From Kordia aestuariivivens (GTDB lineage Bacteria; Bacteroidota; Bacteroidia; Flavobacteriales; Flavobacteriaceae), in NCBI RefSeq assembly GCF_014397005.1, contig NZ_JACGWS010000010.1:124001-188000 (forward strand): DNA of 64,000 nt, in the 5' to 3' direction. Below are positions 35,612 to 44,182 of the stretch, in pieces; the stretch's first letter is position 1; every line of letters begins with the position of its first letter. Under the pieces are notes generated by a model. The model made no database searches and was not told where the DNA came from. It saw nothing but the letters and a program-made list of their open reading frames with translations. A program made the position numbers and the translations under genes.

Positions 35612-36721
35612 ATGAAATTAAAAATTACACACTTCACTAGCGTGGCTGTTTTAATGTTCTTTTTGATAAGTTCGTCAGCTTTTGCGCAAATCAATACACC
35701 ACGAGGAAGCCAAAAATCGACGGTTTCTCAAACGGTTGGAATCTCAGAAGTTAGCGTTACCTATTCAAGACCAAGTGTTCGCGGACGAGAAATATGGGGA
35801 AAACTTGTTCCTTATGGAATGAACAATCTCGGATTTGGAACGGCTAAAGAATCGCCTTGGCGTGCAGGAGCCGATGAAAATACAATCATTACTTTTTCAG
35901 ATGATGCAACAGTAGAAGGAAAAGCAATCAAAGCTGGAACGTACGGATTGCATGCTGAAGTCAAACAAGACGGAAGCGTAACAATCATACTTTCTAACAA
36001 TAGCACCTCTTGGGGAAGTTATTTTTATGAGCCATCGGAAGACGCATTACGCGTAGACGTAATTTCTAGAGAAATTCCAAATAAAGAATTATTGACCTTC
36101 GATTTTATTGAGGTCAAGCCAAATAGTACAACCTTAGCATTGCAATGGGAAAAGAAAGAAATTCCTATCACCATTGGTTTTGATGTAACGAATATTGTAT
36201 TAACAGACATTCGTAAAAAAATGCAAGACCAACCAGGGTTTAGTCGTCAAACTTGGGAACAAGCCGCAGGGTTTGCACTCAACAATGGTGGCGATTTGGA
36301 AGAAGCTTTAACTTGGATTAATAATGCAATTGCTGGACAATTTTACAGCAAGCAAACTTTTAATAATACACAAATTAAAGCAGCTATTTTGATGAAACAA
36401 GGTAAAAGAAACGCTGCTATTGCTGCAATGGACGAAGTAATGCCAATTGCTACCGTACTTGAAATTCATCAATATGGACGTCAATTAATTGCACAAGGTA
36501 TGACAGACAAAGCAATGGAAATATTCAAATTTAATGCGGATAAACACAAAGGAACTTGGCCAGTGCATTACGGATTAGGAAGAGGATATTCTGCAAAAGG
36601 AGATTTTAAAAATGCAATAAAACACTTAGAAAAAGCGTTAAAAAATGCGCCTAATCCTCAAAGCAAAGCAAATGTGCAAGCAAACTTGGATAAACTAAAA
36701 AAAGGAGAGGATATCAACTAA
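35612..36721 (+). CDS. DUF2911 and TPR domain protein, exported
   Basis: 369 residues. Signal peptide ending SSSAFAQ. Residues about 25-190 are the DUF2911 domain (SEVSVTYSRPSVRGREIWG, PWRAGADENTIITFS, KAGTYGLHAEV, NSTSWGSYFYEPSEDALRV). The C-terminal half is tetratricopeptide-like (ALTWINNAIAGQF, KRNAAIAAMDEVMPIA, GLGRGYSAKGDFKNAIKHLE). Common in Flavobacteria with no assigned function. Followed by a terminator with a GNRA-type loop. Confidence 0.92.
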   Translation: MKLKITHFTSVAVLMFFLISSSAFAQINTPRGSQKSTVSQTVGISEVSVTYSRPSVRGREIWGKLVPYGMNNLGFGTAKESPWRAGADENTIITFSDDATVEGKAIKAGTYGLHAEVKQDGSVTIILSNNSTSWGSYFYEPSEDALRVDVISREIPNKELLTFDFIEVKPNSTTLALQWEKKEIPITIGFDVTNIVLTDIRKKMQDQPGFSRQTWEQAAGFALNNGGDLEEALTWINNAIAGQFYSKQTFNNTQIKAAILMKQGKRNAAIAAMDEVMPIATVLEIHQYGRQLIAQGMTDKAMEIFKFNADKHKGTWPVHYGLGRGYSAKGDFKNAIKHLEKALKNAPNPQSKANVQANLDKLKKGEDIN

Positions 36722-36779
36722 AATATAAAAGAGAAATTGCTGCATGAATGAGAATTTCAACGTCATTCATCATATAAGA

Positions 36780-36811
36780 AAAGTGTCTATTGCGAAATAG
36801 ATGCTTTTTTT
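36780..36811 (+). terminator. Terminator of the DUF2911 gene
   Basis: AAAGTGTCTATT / AATAGATGCTTT with two G-T pairs, GCGA loop and T-run. Confidence 0.85.
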
Positions 36812-37077
36812 ATTTCGTTATAATTTTTGTCATTGTGAAAATTTAGAAGAAATTCGTGACAATCTACTTCTTTAACAAACAAATTACTTCGGCAAAGCAA
36901 AGCAATACTAATATTTCAAGAACGTCAGTTACCATACAGGCATAGAAAATTGTAAAAACCCTTTAGACGATTTTGATTCTTATAACTTTAAAAAATAACT
37001 AATTCTAGAAAATAAAATAGGTTTGGTTGTATTAGAAATAATAAGAATTCCTGTTATACATACGTTAACTACAATTT
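36812..37077. other. Intergenic stretch ending in a cassette-element-like 3' tail
   Basis: No gene. Ends TTATACATACGTTAACTACAA (37057-37074), resembling the 3' end of the folded repeat at 37594-37727 (GAATACGTTGGCACC). Confidence 0.35.
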
Positions 37078-37590
37078 ATGAAGAAACTTTTCGCATCACT
37101 AGCAATTTTTTCGGTTCTAGCCTTTGTTAGTTGCAAAAAGAAGAAAATATTAGAAAAGAGTTTTGATATAGTAAAGACAGATGCTATGTTTGGAGGAATG
37201 ATAATATCTGCAATTCCATTTCAAATAGAAGGAAAAAATGGAAAAAGATATCTTCGTGAAAAAGGTGGTGTCGGTGGAATTAATATATTAAATCCTCAAT
37301 TAGAAAAATTATATAAAGTTGATAATAAAGTAACTGATAGTATAAGTGCCATTCTTATTATTGATTTCCCAATAGAAAAAAGGATTGGCTACGAAATATA
37401 TAATAAAAATGGGTTTACCAAAAGAGACATTGCGCTTGAATTAAGCAAAGCTTATTCTGAAATTTATTCTGAAAAAGAAAAATATGGAATTTGTTGTGAT
37501 GAACTCACTGATTTGGAATTAATAGGTATTGTGAGTTATAAAGTTGGTAAAGAAATTTATTTAGAATCGAATGTAGAATCTAAAAAATAA
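37078..37590 (+). CDS. Lipoprotein of unknown function in a cassette-like setting
   Basis: 170 residues. Lipoprotein signal MKKLFASLAIFSVLAFVSC with the cysteine near 19, followed directly by a Lys run (KKKKILEK). Mature part is mixed (DAMFGGMIISAIPFQIEGKN, IEKRIGYEIYNKNGFTKRDI) with two more cysteines (GICCDE). No family recognised. Its codon use is more AT-rich than the neighbours, and it is followed 3 bp later by a folded repeat. Confidence 0.75.
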   Translation: MKKLFASLAIFSVLAFVSCKKKKILEKSFDIVKTDAMFGGMIISAIPFQIEGKNGKRYLREKGGVGGINILNPQLEKLYKVDNKVTDSISAILIIDFPIEKRIGYEIYNKNGFTKRDIALELSKAYSEIYSEKEKYGICCDELTDLELIGIVSYKVGKEIYLESNVESKK

Positions 37591-37593
37591 CAG

Positions 37594-37727
37594 TGGGCAA
37601 CAACGTTTACAACCAATTGCTAGCTTTGTACTTACTCGGAAAACCTCACGGATTTTCCTCTGGTTTGTTCAATTTTATTAACTTAGTTCTAGCCAACGCA
37701 ACGAAACCATATGCGAATACGTTGGCA
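37594..37727. repeat. Folded intercistronic repeat, attC-like
   Basis: Nested stems: outer CAACGT (37601) / ACGTTG (ends 37724); middle TTGCTAG / CTAGCCAA with a bulged C; inner GGAAAACC / GGATTTTCC with a bulged A. Borders TGGGCAACAACG and ACGTTGGCA. Bulged nested stems directly after a stop codon resemble integron cassette attC sites, though the border sequences match the attC consensus only partly. An apparent 78-codon frame across it is not a gene. Confidence 0.55.
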
Positions 37728-37752
37728 CCAAACAATTCAAAATCAAATGAAA

Positions 37753-38130
37753 ATGAAAGTTACAGCCGAAAAAAACGAAAAGGTTGCCAATATGATATTT
37801 GCATCCATTTATCCACTTTACCTGAATAGATTAGAGAAAAATGGAAGAACAAAAGAAGAACTCAATCAAGTAATTAAATGGTTTACTGGTTTTGATCAAG
37901 ATGCTTTACAAGCACTTATTGATGAAAAAGTAACCTTTGGAACATTTTTTCAAAAAGCAAAAATACATCGCAACGCACACATGATTAAAGGAGTCGTTTG
38001 TGGGTATCGAATTGAAGAAATAGCCGATGAATTTGAATTGTATAAACAATGTAGACGTATGGAAAAGCTGATTGATGAATTGGCAAGAGGTCGTAAAATG
38101 GAGAAAATTTTGCGTGAGGAAAAAAAGTAG
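37753..38130 (+). CDS. DUF2200 family protein, copy 2
   Basis: 125 residues from the ATG that gives MKVTAEKNEKVANM, aligning with copy 1 (MKVTEAHNKRVAEM); an ATG two codons earlier is possible. Signature blocks: YPLYLNRLEKNGRTKEEL, IKWFTGFD, VTFGTFFQKA, NAHMIKGVVCGYRIEEIA, ELARGRKMEKILREEKK. Compared with copy 1 it has two extra residues in the last helix. Sits right after the folded repeat, and a shorter repeat-like stretch (GTGCTAAC...AACGTTAACC) follows its stop, so it too is cassette-like. Confidence 0.9.
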   Translation: MKVTAEKNEKVANMIFASIYPLYLNRLEKNGRTKEELNQVIKWFTGFDQDALQALIDEKVTFGTFFQKAKIHRNAHMIKGVVCGYRIEEIADEFELYKQCRRMEKLIDELARGRKMEKILREEKK

Positions 38131-38138
38131 AAACTAGT

Positions 38139-38213
38139 GCTAACAAAACCTAAATTGTATTCACACTTTGACTCCACTAATTGTAAAGCGCAGTTTAACC
38201 AAAACGTTAACCA
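38139..38213. repeat. Short cassette-like stretch after DUF2200 copy 2
   Basis: Borders GTGCTAAC and AACGTTAACC resemble those of the element at 37594 but the internal folding is weak. Low confidence. Confidence 0.25.
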
Positions 38214-38244
38214 TACTAAAAATAGGTATTAACAAGTCATTTCT

Positions 38245-38352
38245 TATCAAGAACAAAGCGAGTCTAACATACCAAGAGCGTCAGCGATCCAAAAGCAAAG
38301 CGTTTCCAAGAGTGTAAGCGATACCAAAAATCAAGAGCGCAGCGAGTCCAAA
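38245..38352. repeat. Degenerate GCGAGTCCAA/AGCGTCAGCGATCC repeat block
   Basis: Imperfect units AGCGAGTCTAAC, AGCGTCAGCGATCC, AGCGATACC and AGCGCAGCGAGTCC run up to the stop of the VOC gene. Confidence 0.7.
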
Positions 38353-38724
38353 CTAAACATGCTGATCTACCAAAATCACATTTCCATCAGGATCAGTAAT
38401 TACAAAACTTGCAGGACCTTTTGTGGTTTCATCGGCTTCTGTGGAAAATTCAATGTTTTTACTTTTCAGTTCTTTCTGAATATCTCTTACATCAGTAAAC
38501 GACTCTAAATTTTGTGCATCTTGATCCCAACCTGGATTAAACGTTAGCAGATTACCTTCAAACATGCCTTGAAATAATCCAATAATCGTATCACCATTTT
38601 TCATGATTAAAAAATTATGATTAATCTCTCCATGAAAAACTGAAAAACCTAAATTCTCATAAAAAGCTTTTGAAACGTGAATATCTTTTACCGAAAGACT
38701 CACCGAAAATGCACCTAATTTCAT
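38353..38724 (-). CDS. VOC (glyoxalase/bleomycin-resistance) superfamily protein
   Basis: 123 residues, cytoplasmic. Starts LGAFSVSLSVKDIHVSKAFYENLGF, the VOC opening, followed by NHNFLIMKNGDTIIGLFQ and a C-terminal half with PASFVITDPDGNVILVDQH, where the conserved DPDGN and His fall. It may act as a small-molecule lyase, dioxygenase or binding protein; substrate unknown. Single gene flanked by repeats. Confidence 0.9.
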   Translation of the reverse strand: MKLGAFSVSLSVKDIHVSKAFYENLGFSVFHGEINHNFLIMKNGDTIIGLFQGMFEGNLLTFNPGWDQDAQNLESFTDVRDIQKELKSKNIEFSTEADETTKGPASFVITDPDGNVILVDQHV

Positions 38725-38869
38725 AATATATTTTTATAAATAATTTGACTAAAGTTACATAATTTTAGTGAAGTATCTCGACTGCGCTCGATATGACATT
38801 TGGAAACATTTATAATAAGAGCGACATTTCGACTCAGCTCAATGCCCTACAAAATAATTCATAATTGCG

Positions 38870-38941
38870 TCAGCGATCCAAAAGCGAAGCGAGTCTAAGA
38901 GCGAAGCGGTCCAAGAGGGTCCCGCTTACGCGGGAACAAGT
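38870..38941. repeat. Degenerate GCGAAGCGAGTC repeat block after recG
   Basis: Units GCGTCAGCGATCC, AGCGAAGCGAGTC, AGCGAAGCGGTCC, then an inverted CCCGCTTACGCGGG, ending exactly at the recG stop. Confidence 0.7.
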
Positions 38942-41047
38942 CTAACTAATATAATTCCAAATATTCTTATGTTTCACCAATTGCGCAAACGTATACCGAA
39001 CGGCTTTGTGTTCCTCCAATGTTAAACTTGGATCGGATTTTAAAATTTGCATTGCATAATACCGCGCTGTTTTTAGAATATCATTATCCTTTACGATATC
39101 TGCAATTTTAAGGTTCAAAACACCACTTTGTTGCGTTCCCATAATATTTCCAGGTCCGCGAAGTTTTAAATCGACTTCTGCAATTTCAAAACCATCACTC
39201 GTGCGAACCATCGTTTCTAACCGTGTTTTTCCGTCGGCACTTAGTTTGTGACTCGTCATTAAAATACAAAAGCTCTGTTCTGCACCACGACCTACACGAC
39301 CGCGCAATTGATGCAGTTGTGACAAACCAAATCGTTCGGCACTTTCCACAATCATCACGGAAGCATTCGGAACATTCACACCAACTTCAATCACCGTAGT
39401 TGCCACCATAATTTGGGTTTCACCTTTGATAAAACGATTCATTTCAAAATCTTTATCTGCGGGTTTCATCTTTCCATGGACAATCGAAATTTGATATTCT
39501 GGCATTGGAAACTCTCTGGAAATACTTTCGTAACCGTCCATTAAATCCTTGTAATCCAACTGTTCAGATTCTTGAATTAACGGATATACAATATAAATTT
39601 GTCTTCCTTTTTTGATTTCATCTCGAATAAACTTGAACACTTTCAACCGATTGCTATCATAGCGATGCACCGTTTTAATCGTTTTTCTGCCTGGTGGCAA
39701 TTCATCAATCACAGAAACATCCAAATCGCCATACAAACTCATGGCAAGCGTTCTCGGAATCGGCGTGGCGGTCATGACCAAAATATGTGGTGGATATGTG
39801 TTTTTATGCCAAAGTTTTGCACGTTGCGCGACACCAAAACGATGTTGCTCATCTATTATTGCCAATCCGAGATTTTTGAATTTTACTTTATCTTCTAAAA
39901 CAGCGTGCGTTCCAATGAGAATATGCAATGAACCGTCTTCTAACATTTCGTGAATCACGCGGCGATCTTTGGTTTTTACCGAACCTGTTAAGAGTTTTAC
40001 GTTTAATCCTAATGGTTTCACCAATTCCATAATGCCATTGTAATGCTGAATCGCTAAGATTTCCGTTGGCGCCATGATACAAGCTTGAAAATCGTTGTCA
40101 ATGGCGAGTAGCATTGCCATGAGCGCGACAATCGTTTTTCCAGAACCAACATCACCTTGCAACAATCGATTCATTTGTGCATTGCTGCCTAAATCGTTTC
40201 TGATTTCCTTAATCACACGTTTTTGTGCATTTGTTAAGTCGAACGGCAAATGATTCGCATAGAAATCGTTAAATTTTTCGCCAACTTGATCAAACGGAAA
40301 TCCTTTAATTTTACTTTTATGGATGAGGTTTTTGGTGATGAGTTGTATTTGAATGTAAAAAAGTTCTTCAAACTTCAAGCGATATTGCGCTTTTGCCAAT
40401 AATCCTTGACTTTTTGGAAAGTGAATATTGAATAAAGCTTCACTTTTTGAAATTAGTTTGAGTTCTTCCAAGATAGCAGGTGGCAAGGTTTCATAAAATT
40501 GTGTGCGCGATTCTATAAATAATTGCTGCATCAATTTGTTGATGACTCTGTTGGTAATGCCTTTGTTGCTGAGTTTTTCCGTCGATGGATATACAGGTTG
40601 CATGGCAGTTCGCAAGCTTTGCTCGTGTTCTGTAAGCAATTCCATTTCTGGATGTGGTAAGGAAAATGTACCGTTGTACCAATTCGTTTTGCCAAAAATC
40701 ACATACGGCGTATTCAGCTTTAAGCTGTCTTTAATCCATTTGTGACCACGAAACCATATCAATTCCATTTGACCTGTATCGTCTACAAAAGTGGCAACTA
40801 AACGTTTTCCGCGTTGTTGTTGCACCATTTTGATGTGCGTAATTTTCCCTACGACTTGCACTTCAGACGAATTGCGTTGTAACTCCGCAATTTTGTAATA
40901 GCGCGTTTTATCAATATATCGATTCGGGAACAGATTGATGAAATCTTGATAAGTGTGTATTCCAAGCTCTTTACGAAGCAAATCGGCACGGTTTGGACCA
41001 ACGCCTTTCAGGTAATCTATGGGAGTTTGTAATACATTTTGATTCAT
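38942..41047 (-). CDS. recG: ATP-dependent DNA helicase RecG
   Basis: 701 residues from the ATG at 41047. Remodels stalled forks and Holliday junctions. N-terminal wedge/OB domain (YLKGVGPNRADLLRKELGI, QVVGKITHIKMVQQQRGKRL), helicase core with Walker A GDVGSGKT, motif II DEQH in LAIIDEQHRFGVAQR, motif III MTATPIPRTLA, motif VI QLRGRVGRG, and the C-terminal TRG region (LRGPGNIMGTQQSG). Normal length. Single gene with a repeat block at its 3' end. Confidence 0.97.
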   Translation of the reverse strand: MNQNVLQTPIDYLKGVGPNRADLLRKELGIHTYQDFINLFPNRYIDKTRYYKIAELQRNSSEVQVVGKITHIKMVQQQRGKRLVATFVDDTGQMELIWFRGHKWIKDSLKLNTPYVIFGKTNWYNGTFSLPHPEMELLTEHEQSLRTAMQPVYPSTEKLSNKGITNRVINKLMQQLFIESRTQFYETLPPAILEELKLISKSEALFNIHFPKSQGLLAKAQYRLKFEELFYIQIQLITKNLIHKSKIKGFPFDQVGEKFNDFYANHLPFDLTNAQKRVIKEIRNDLGSNAQMNRLLQGDVGSGKTIVALMAMLLAIDNDFQACIMAPTEILAIQHYNGIMELVKPLGLNVKLLTGSVKTKDRRVIHEMLEDGSLHILIGTHAVLEDKVKFKNLGLAIIDEQHRFGVAQRAKLWHKNTYPPHILVMTATPIPRTLAMSLYGDLDVSVIDELPPGRKTIKTVHRYDSNRLKVFKFIRDEIKKGRQIYIVYPLIQESEQLDYKDLMDGYESISREFPMPEYQISIVHGKMKPADKDFEMNRFIKGETQIMVATTVIEVGVNVPNASVMIVESAERFGLSQLHQLRGRVGRGAEQSFCILMTSHKLSADGKTRLETMVRTSDGFEIAEVDLKLRGPGNIMGTQQSGVLNLKIADIVKDNDILKTARYYAMQILKSDPSLTLEEHKAVRYTFAQLVKHKNIWNYIS

Positions 41048-41126
41048 CAATTCAAAAGTAAGTTTTTTTGATTGAAAAATTAAATGATTGAAGAATTGAA
41101 AGATTAAAAAATTAAATAATTCAAAA

Positions 41127-41169
41127 CGTCACTCCGAGTGAATTTGTGAAACAAATTTGTATCGAGAAC
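41127..41169. repeat. REP-type palindrome
   Basis: CCGAGTG-AATTTGT-GAA-ACAAATTTGTATCGAGAAC; same flanks as the element at 21463. Confidence 0.7.
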
Positions 41170-41197
41170 TACTTTGAAACGAATGATTAGTTAATAT

Positions 41198-41239
41198 GTT
41201 CTCGATACTATTTTCTGTCGAAAATAACTCGAGCTGACC
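41198..41239. repeat. REP-type palindrome, inverted orientation
   Basis: GTTCTCGATACTATTTTCTG followed by TCGAAAATAACTCGAGCTG, with ATTTTC / GAAAAT as the loop stem. It faces the preceding element head to head. Confidence 0.7.
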
Positions 41240-41304
41240 TTTGGGCTTTGAATTGAATATTTTTATCATCTAAGCAAGTCCAACGTTTAAATCGTCTATA
41301 TCGA

Positions 41305-41994
41305 TTAGTCTTGACAGAAATACGCTTTTGCATCCTTAACGCTTATGGTTTCCATTTTTGTTAACTCTGCTGTTAGTTTATCTGAATTACATTCAACTTC
41401 TTCATTTTTAGCATTTTTCAGTAATTCAGTCATCGGAAGTTGTCCTTCATAGTAGTGCGCTTTTTTTTCTAAACAACGAATCATTTGACCATTTTTAAAA
41501 TACGTACGGTATTCTTCAATAATATGACTGGTACCAGGCGTGTAATCATTTTTGTGAAAAATAAAAATCAACTGTCCATCCCAATAATAATGATGTTTGG
41601 TAGCACAACCGTGATCTCCACAAACACGGTATTGTAAATAGCTAAGTTCTCCTTTTTCATTGTATTTACGTTCTAATTTTACCGACGATCTTTCGTCACA
41701 TTGTGCTTCAAAAGGAATGGTTTTATAATTGGTAGCGTTTGTAATAATTGCATATTTATCACGTATAAACTGAATGTCTGATTCTATGGAAGTACTTTTA
41801 TTAGCATCTGTGTCTTCTTGAACGGTTTCTTCTGTATCAGTTGTAGCACTTGTTGTGTCTGTGACTTTCTCTTCTAGTATCGTGGTATTTTTAGTCTCAG
41901 GAGTTGTTGTGCTATCGTTTGATTTTGGAGTGCTTTCACAAGCAGTTAATACACCAATTATTGTGATTGTTATTAAAAAAAGAATTCTTTTCAT
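41305..41994 (-). CDS. Lipoprotein of unknown function
   Basis: 229 residues from the ATG at 41994, chosen because it gives a clean lipoprotein signal (KRILFLITITIIGVLTAC). A Thr/Glu/Asp-rich linker follows (about 20-70; TTTPETKNTTILEEKVTDTT), then a globular domain of about 150 residues with four cysteines (CDERSS, CGDHGC, RCLEK) and YLQYRVCGDHGCATKHHYY. The Cys and His cluster could bind metal. No family recognised. Confidence 0.75.
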   Translation of the reverse strand: MKRILFLITITIIGVLTACESTPKSNDSTTTPETKNTTILEEKVTDTTSATTDTEETVQEDTDANKSTSIESDIQFIRDKYAIITNATNYKTIPFEAQCDERSSVKLERKYNEKGELSYLQYRVCGDHGCATKHHYYWDGQLIFIFHKNDYTPGTSHIIEEYRTYFKNGQMIRCLEKKAHYYEGQLPMTELLKNAKNEEVECNSDKLTAELTKMETISVKDAKAYFCQD

Positions 41995-42196
41995 TTGATG
42001 CTGTTTTAGGTTGAAGTCAAATTTCTGCAATAGTTACTGTTTCGCGTTTAGGGATTTTGGTAGGAGAATCTGCGTAAACAAAAACAAAACGATCTTAACA
42101 AGCGCCTAAAATAACAATTATTTCTGTATGGTAATAAGTGCGATTGTTTTTATTGAAAGATTGCTTCGCTATCGCTCGATGACGTATCAAACAATA

Positions 42197-42928
42197 CTAA
42201 TACTCCTTATGGTTCATTGTATTCTCCATAAACCAATTTCCATCTTTCAAACGCCATTGCGTTAAGTAGTTTCCTGAAAATGTACCATTATTATTTCCTT
42301 CCCAAATTCCTTTTTCAATTGCAATGGAATCAGAAATAATAATAAAAGTTGGTTTGTCTACGTTCAAGCGGAATCCACTATTATATACACCGTGATAATA
42401 ATCGACAATTTCGTTTCTGCCGCGTAATTCTCTGTGGTTAGATGGCATAAAACTGGCGTTTTCTAAGAATAAGATTCCGATAGAATCTATTTGTCCAGAA
42501 TTGTAGTATTTGATAAAAAGGCCACTTGCTTCTGATACATCTGATCTTTTTACTTTCGTATCGTCAAAAGTTGTTTTTTGGGTTGCCATGACAACAAACA
42601 TAGCAATGATGGATAAAATTGGAATCAGTAAAATCAATAATTTTTTCATAGGATTTGTTTTAAAATTTAACAGTTCCAAGAAATGATTTTGAGGTTTTTT
42701 TGCGATTGTATCTTCCGAAGAATTTAATGCAACAGCATTTTCAAATTCAATTTCCAATGCTTCAAAAATCAACTTTATAGTAGAAATTCTTGGCGTAACT
42801 TCTCCAGCTTCAATTCGCTGAAGTGTACGCACGTTTATATTGCATTTCTCGACCAATTCTTCTTGTGTGAATCCTTTTGCTCTTCGTTGATCTGCAATTT
42901 TTTTACCTAATGCTGGTTGTTGAATCAT
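42197..42928 (-). CDS. XRE-type HTH / TM / NTF2-like (SnoaL) fusion protein
   Basis: 243 residues from the ATG at 42928 (a TTG seven codons upstream is less likely). Residues about 5-60: lambda-repressor-like HTH (LGKKIADQRRAKGFTQEELV, NVRTLQRIEAGEVTPRIS). Residues about 95-115: one membrane helix (KLLILLIPILSIIAMFVVM). The rest is an NTF2-like/DUF4440 domain (ASGLFIKYYNSGQIDSIGIL, LRGRNEIVDYYHGVYNSGF, WRLKDGNWFMEN). It would place DNA-binding inside and a ligand-binding domain outside, making a one-component membrane regulator plausible. Its own promoter region is upstream. Confidence 0.85.
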   Translation of the reverse strand: MIQQPALGKKIADQRRAKGFTQEELVEKCNINVRTLQRIEAGEVTPRISTIKLIFEALEIEFENAVALNSSEDTIAKKPQNHFLELLNFKTNPMKKLLILLIPILSIIAMFVVMATQKTTFDDTKVKRSDVSEASGLFIKYYNSGQIDSIGILFLENASFMPSNHRELRGRNEIVDYYHGVYNSGFRLNVDKPTFIIISDSIAIEKGIWEGNNNGTFSGNYLTQWRLKDGNWFMENTMNHKEY

Positions 42929-42949
42929 TTCTTTAAAACTTTTGAGCAA

Positions 42950-43388
42950 TATTACTTGCTAACTTTAAAACTGTCCACGAATTTTCATGGGATTTTGCCC
43001 GACATCAACACGACTTTTGCCCGACTTTTTTTTTAATTAATTGATAATAAGTGATTTAATAATATTTCGTTGTTGTTAAAAAACGCTGATTTAATTCGCG
43101 ATTAGCGTATGTATACATAGAATTTTCATTCAGAATTTGTTTTACTTCCTATAAAAGTAACATAAAGATGATAGCTATGCAAAGTGATTTGTGGTACAAT
43201 TCTATTTCCTACGTATTTATAACCTACTCACAGACGTGCAGCTGTATTTCTGACATATTTTAGCACTTGTAGTTGTACAATAAGTTTGGGAAAGGTGCAT
43301 GTTTATCTAAAATATATAACGAACCATAGCGATTTTACTTATATTCATCACAAAATCAACTAATTTAATAAACCCTAAAACAATCTCT
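42950..43388. other. Divergent intergenic region without a gene
   Basis: About 440 bp between the XRE fusion and the phosphatase-like gene, presumably with both promoters. No strong consensus or repeat was found. Confidence 0.5.
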
Positions 43389-44120
43389 ATGAGTAAATCA
43401 GCTATTGTCGTAGTAAGACACGCCTGTGATGGTGGAACTAAGCCATCACCTCAAACTCTTCCTTTTAATGCAAACATTAAGTTTAATAATCAAGGCACTT
43501 ATACTAAAATTAATGCTGATAATAGTATTACGATTCCTATAAATTGGCTTGGCGGACTTGGCTTAAAACAAGCAGCAAATTTAGGAGTAGCACTACCAAA
43601 ATTACTTAAAGACTATTGCCCTGTTAGTAGAATTATTACAGAAGATGTTGGAAATGGGCATGACGGAACATCAAATCCGTTGCATACCATAAGTTTTTAT
43701 GCAAATAATATCAATAAAGATCAAAATATAAGCTTCGATATTTTCAATGGTGGCGCAGTTCCAAGCCCTGAAACGTTTAATGTAGATACGTTATTGAAAG
43801 ATGGAAAAGGTAAATTTTCTACGGTTATTTGTTGGGAAGCTATGGGAATGTGGCGTCAAGGGTCTGGTACTCCTTATTATAAAAAATCAATTTTGGGACT
43901 ACTTGGTCATTGCGGACCGAATGGCGAAAAAGTTAATAATTATAATCAGATAAAAGAGAACTCACCATACAAAGGTCAAATCATTTACATTTTTGAATGT
44001 AATGATGATAGTTCTTTAAATCTAAAAATATATAATCTTGATGGTACTAATTTTACAGATATTACTGGTGCATCGCATTGGCCAGGTAATATGTGTCCAA
44101 AATCAGAACAACACGATTAA
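43389..44120 (+). CDS. Histidine-phosphatase-superfamily-like protein, second catalytic His missing
   Basis: 243 residues, no signal peptide. The N-terminus IVVVRHACDGG is the phosphate-binding RHG-like motif with R10-H11. LGLKQAANLGVALP and RIITEDVG are typical next elements. In related proteins the block ICWEHxH provides the second catalytic His; here it reads VICWEAMGMW, so the His is absent. Likely inactive or re-purposed. The C-terminus has a LGHCGPNGEKV segment and ends QHD. Monocistronic, convergent with the next gene. Confidence 0.65.
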   Translation: MSKSAIVVVRHACDGGTKPSPQTLPFNANIKFNNQGTYTKINADNSITIPINWLGGLGLKQAANLGVALPKLLKDYCPVSRIITEDVGNGHDGTSNPLHTISFYANNINKDQNISFDIFNGGAVPSPETFNVDTLLKDGKGKFSTVICWEAMGMWRQGSGTPYYKKSILGLLGHCGPNGEKVNNYNQIKENSPYKGQIIYIFECNDDSSLNLKIYNLDGTNFTDITGASHWPGNMCPKSEQHD

Positions 44121-44139
44121 TACATAAAATGATATAACT

Positions 44140-44178
44140 AACAGGCTCACTTTTATAATTTTAAATGGTGAGTCTGTT
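44140..44178. terminator. Bidirectional terminator
   Basis: AACAGGCTCAC / GTGAGTCTGTT with one G-T pair, between convergent genes. Confidence 0.8.
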
Positions 44179-44182
44179 TATT

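Noticed and set aside
37593-37829. 78-codon ORF after the 37078 lipoprotein
   Set aside because: It reads through the folded repeat and into the DUF2200 gene in another frame; start is GTG and there is no protein-like composition.
38139-38213. Second full attC-like element after DUF2200 copy 2
   Set aside because: Only the border sequences resemble the first element; the nested stems could not be found, so it is listed only at low confidence.
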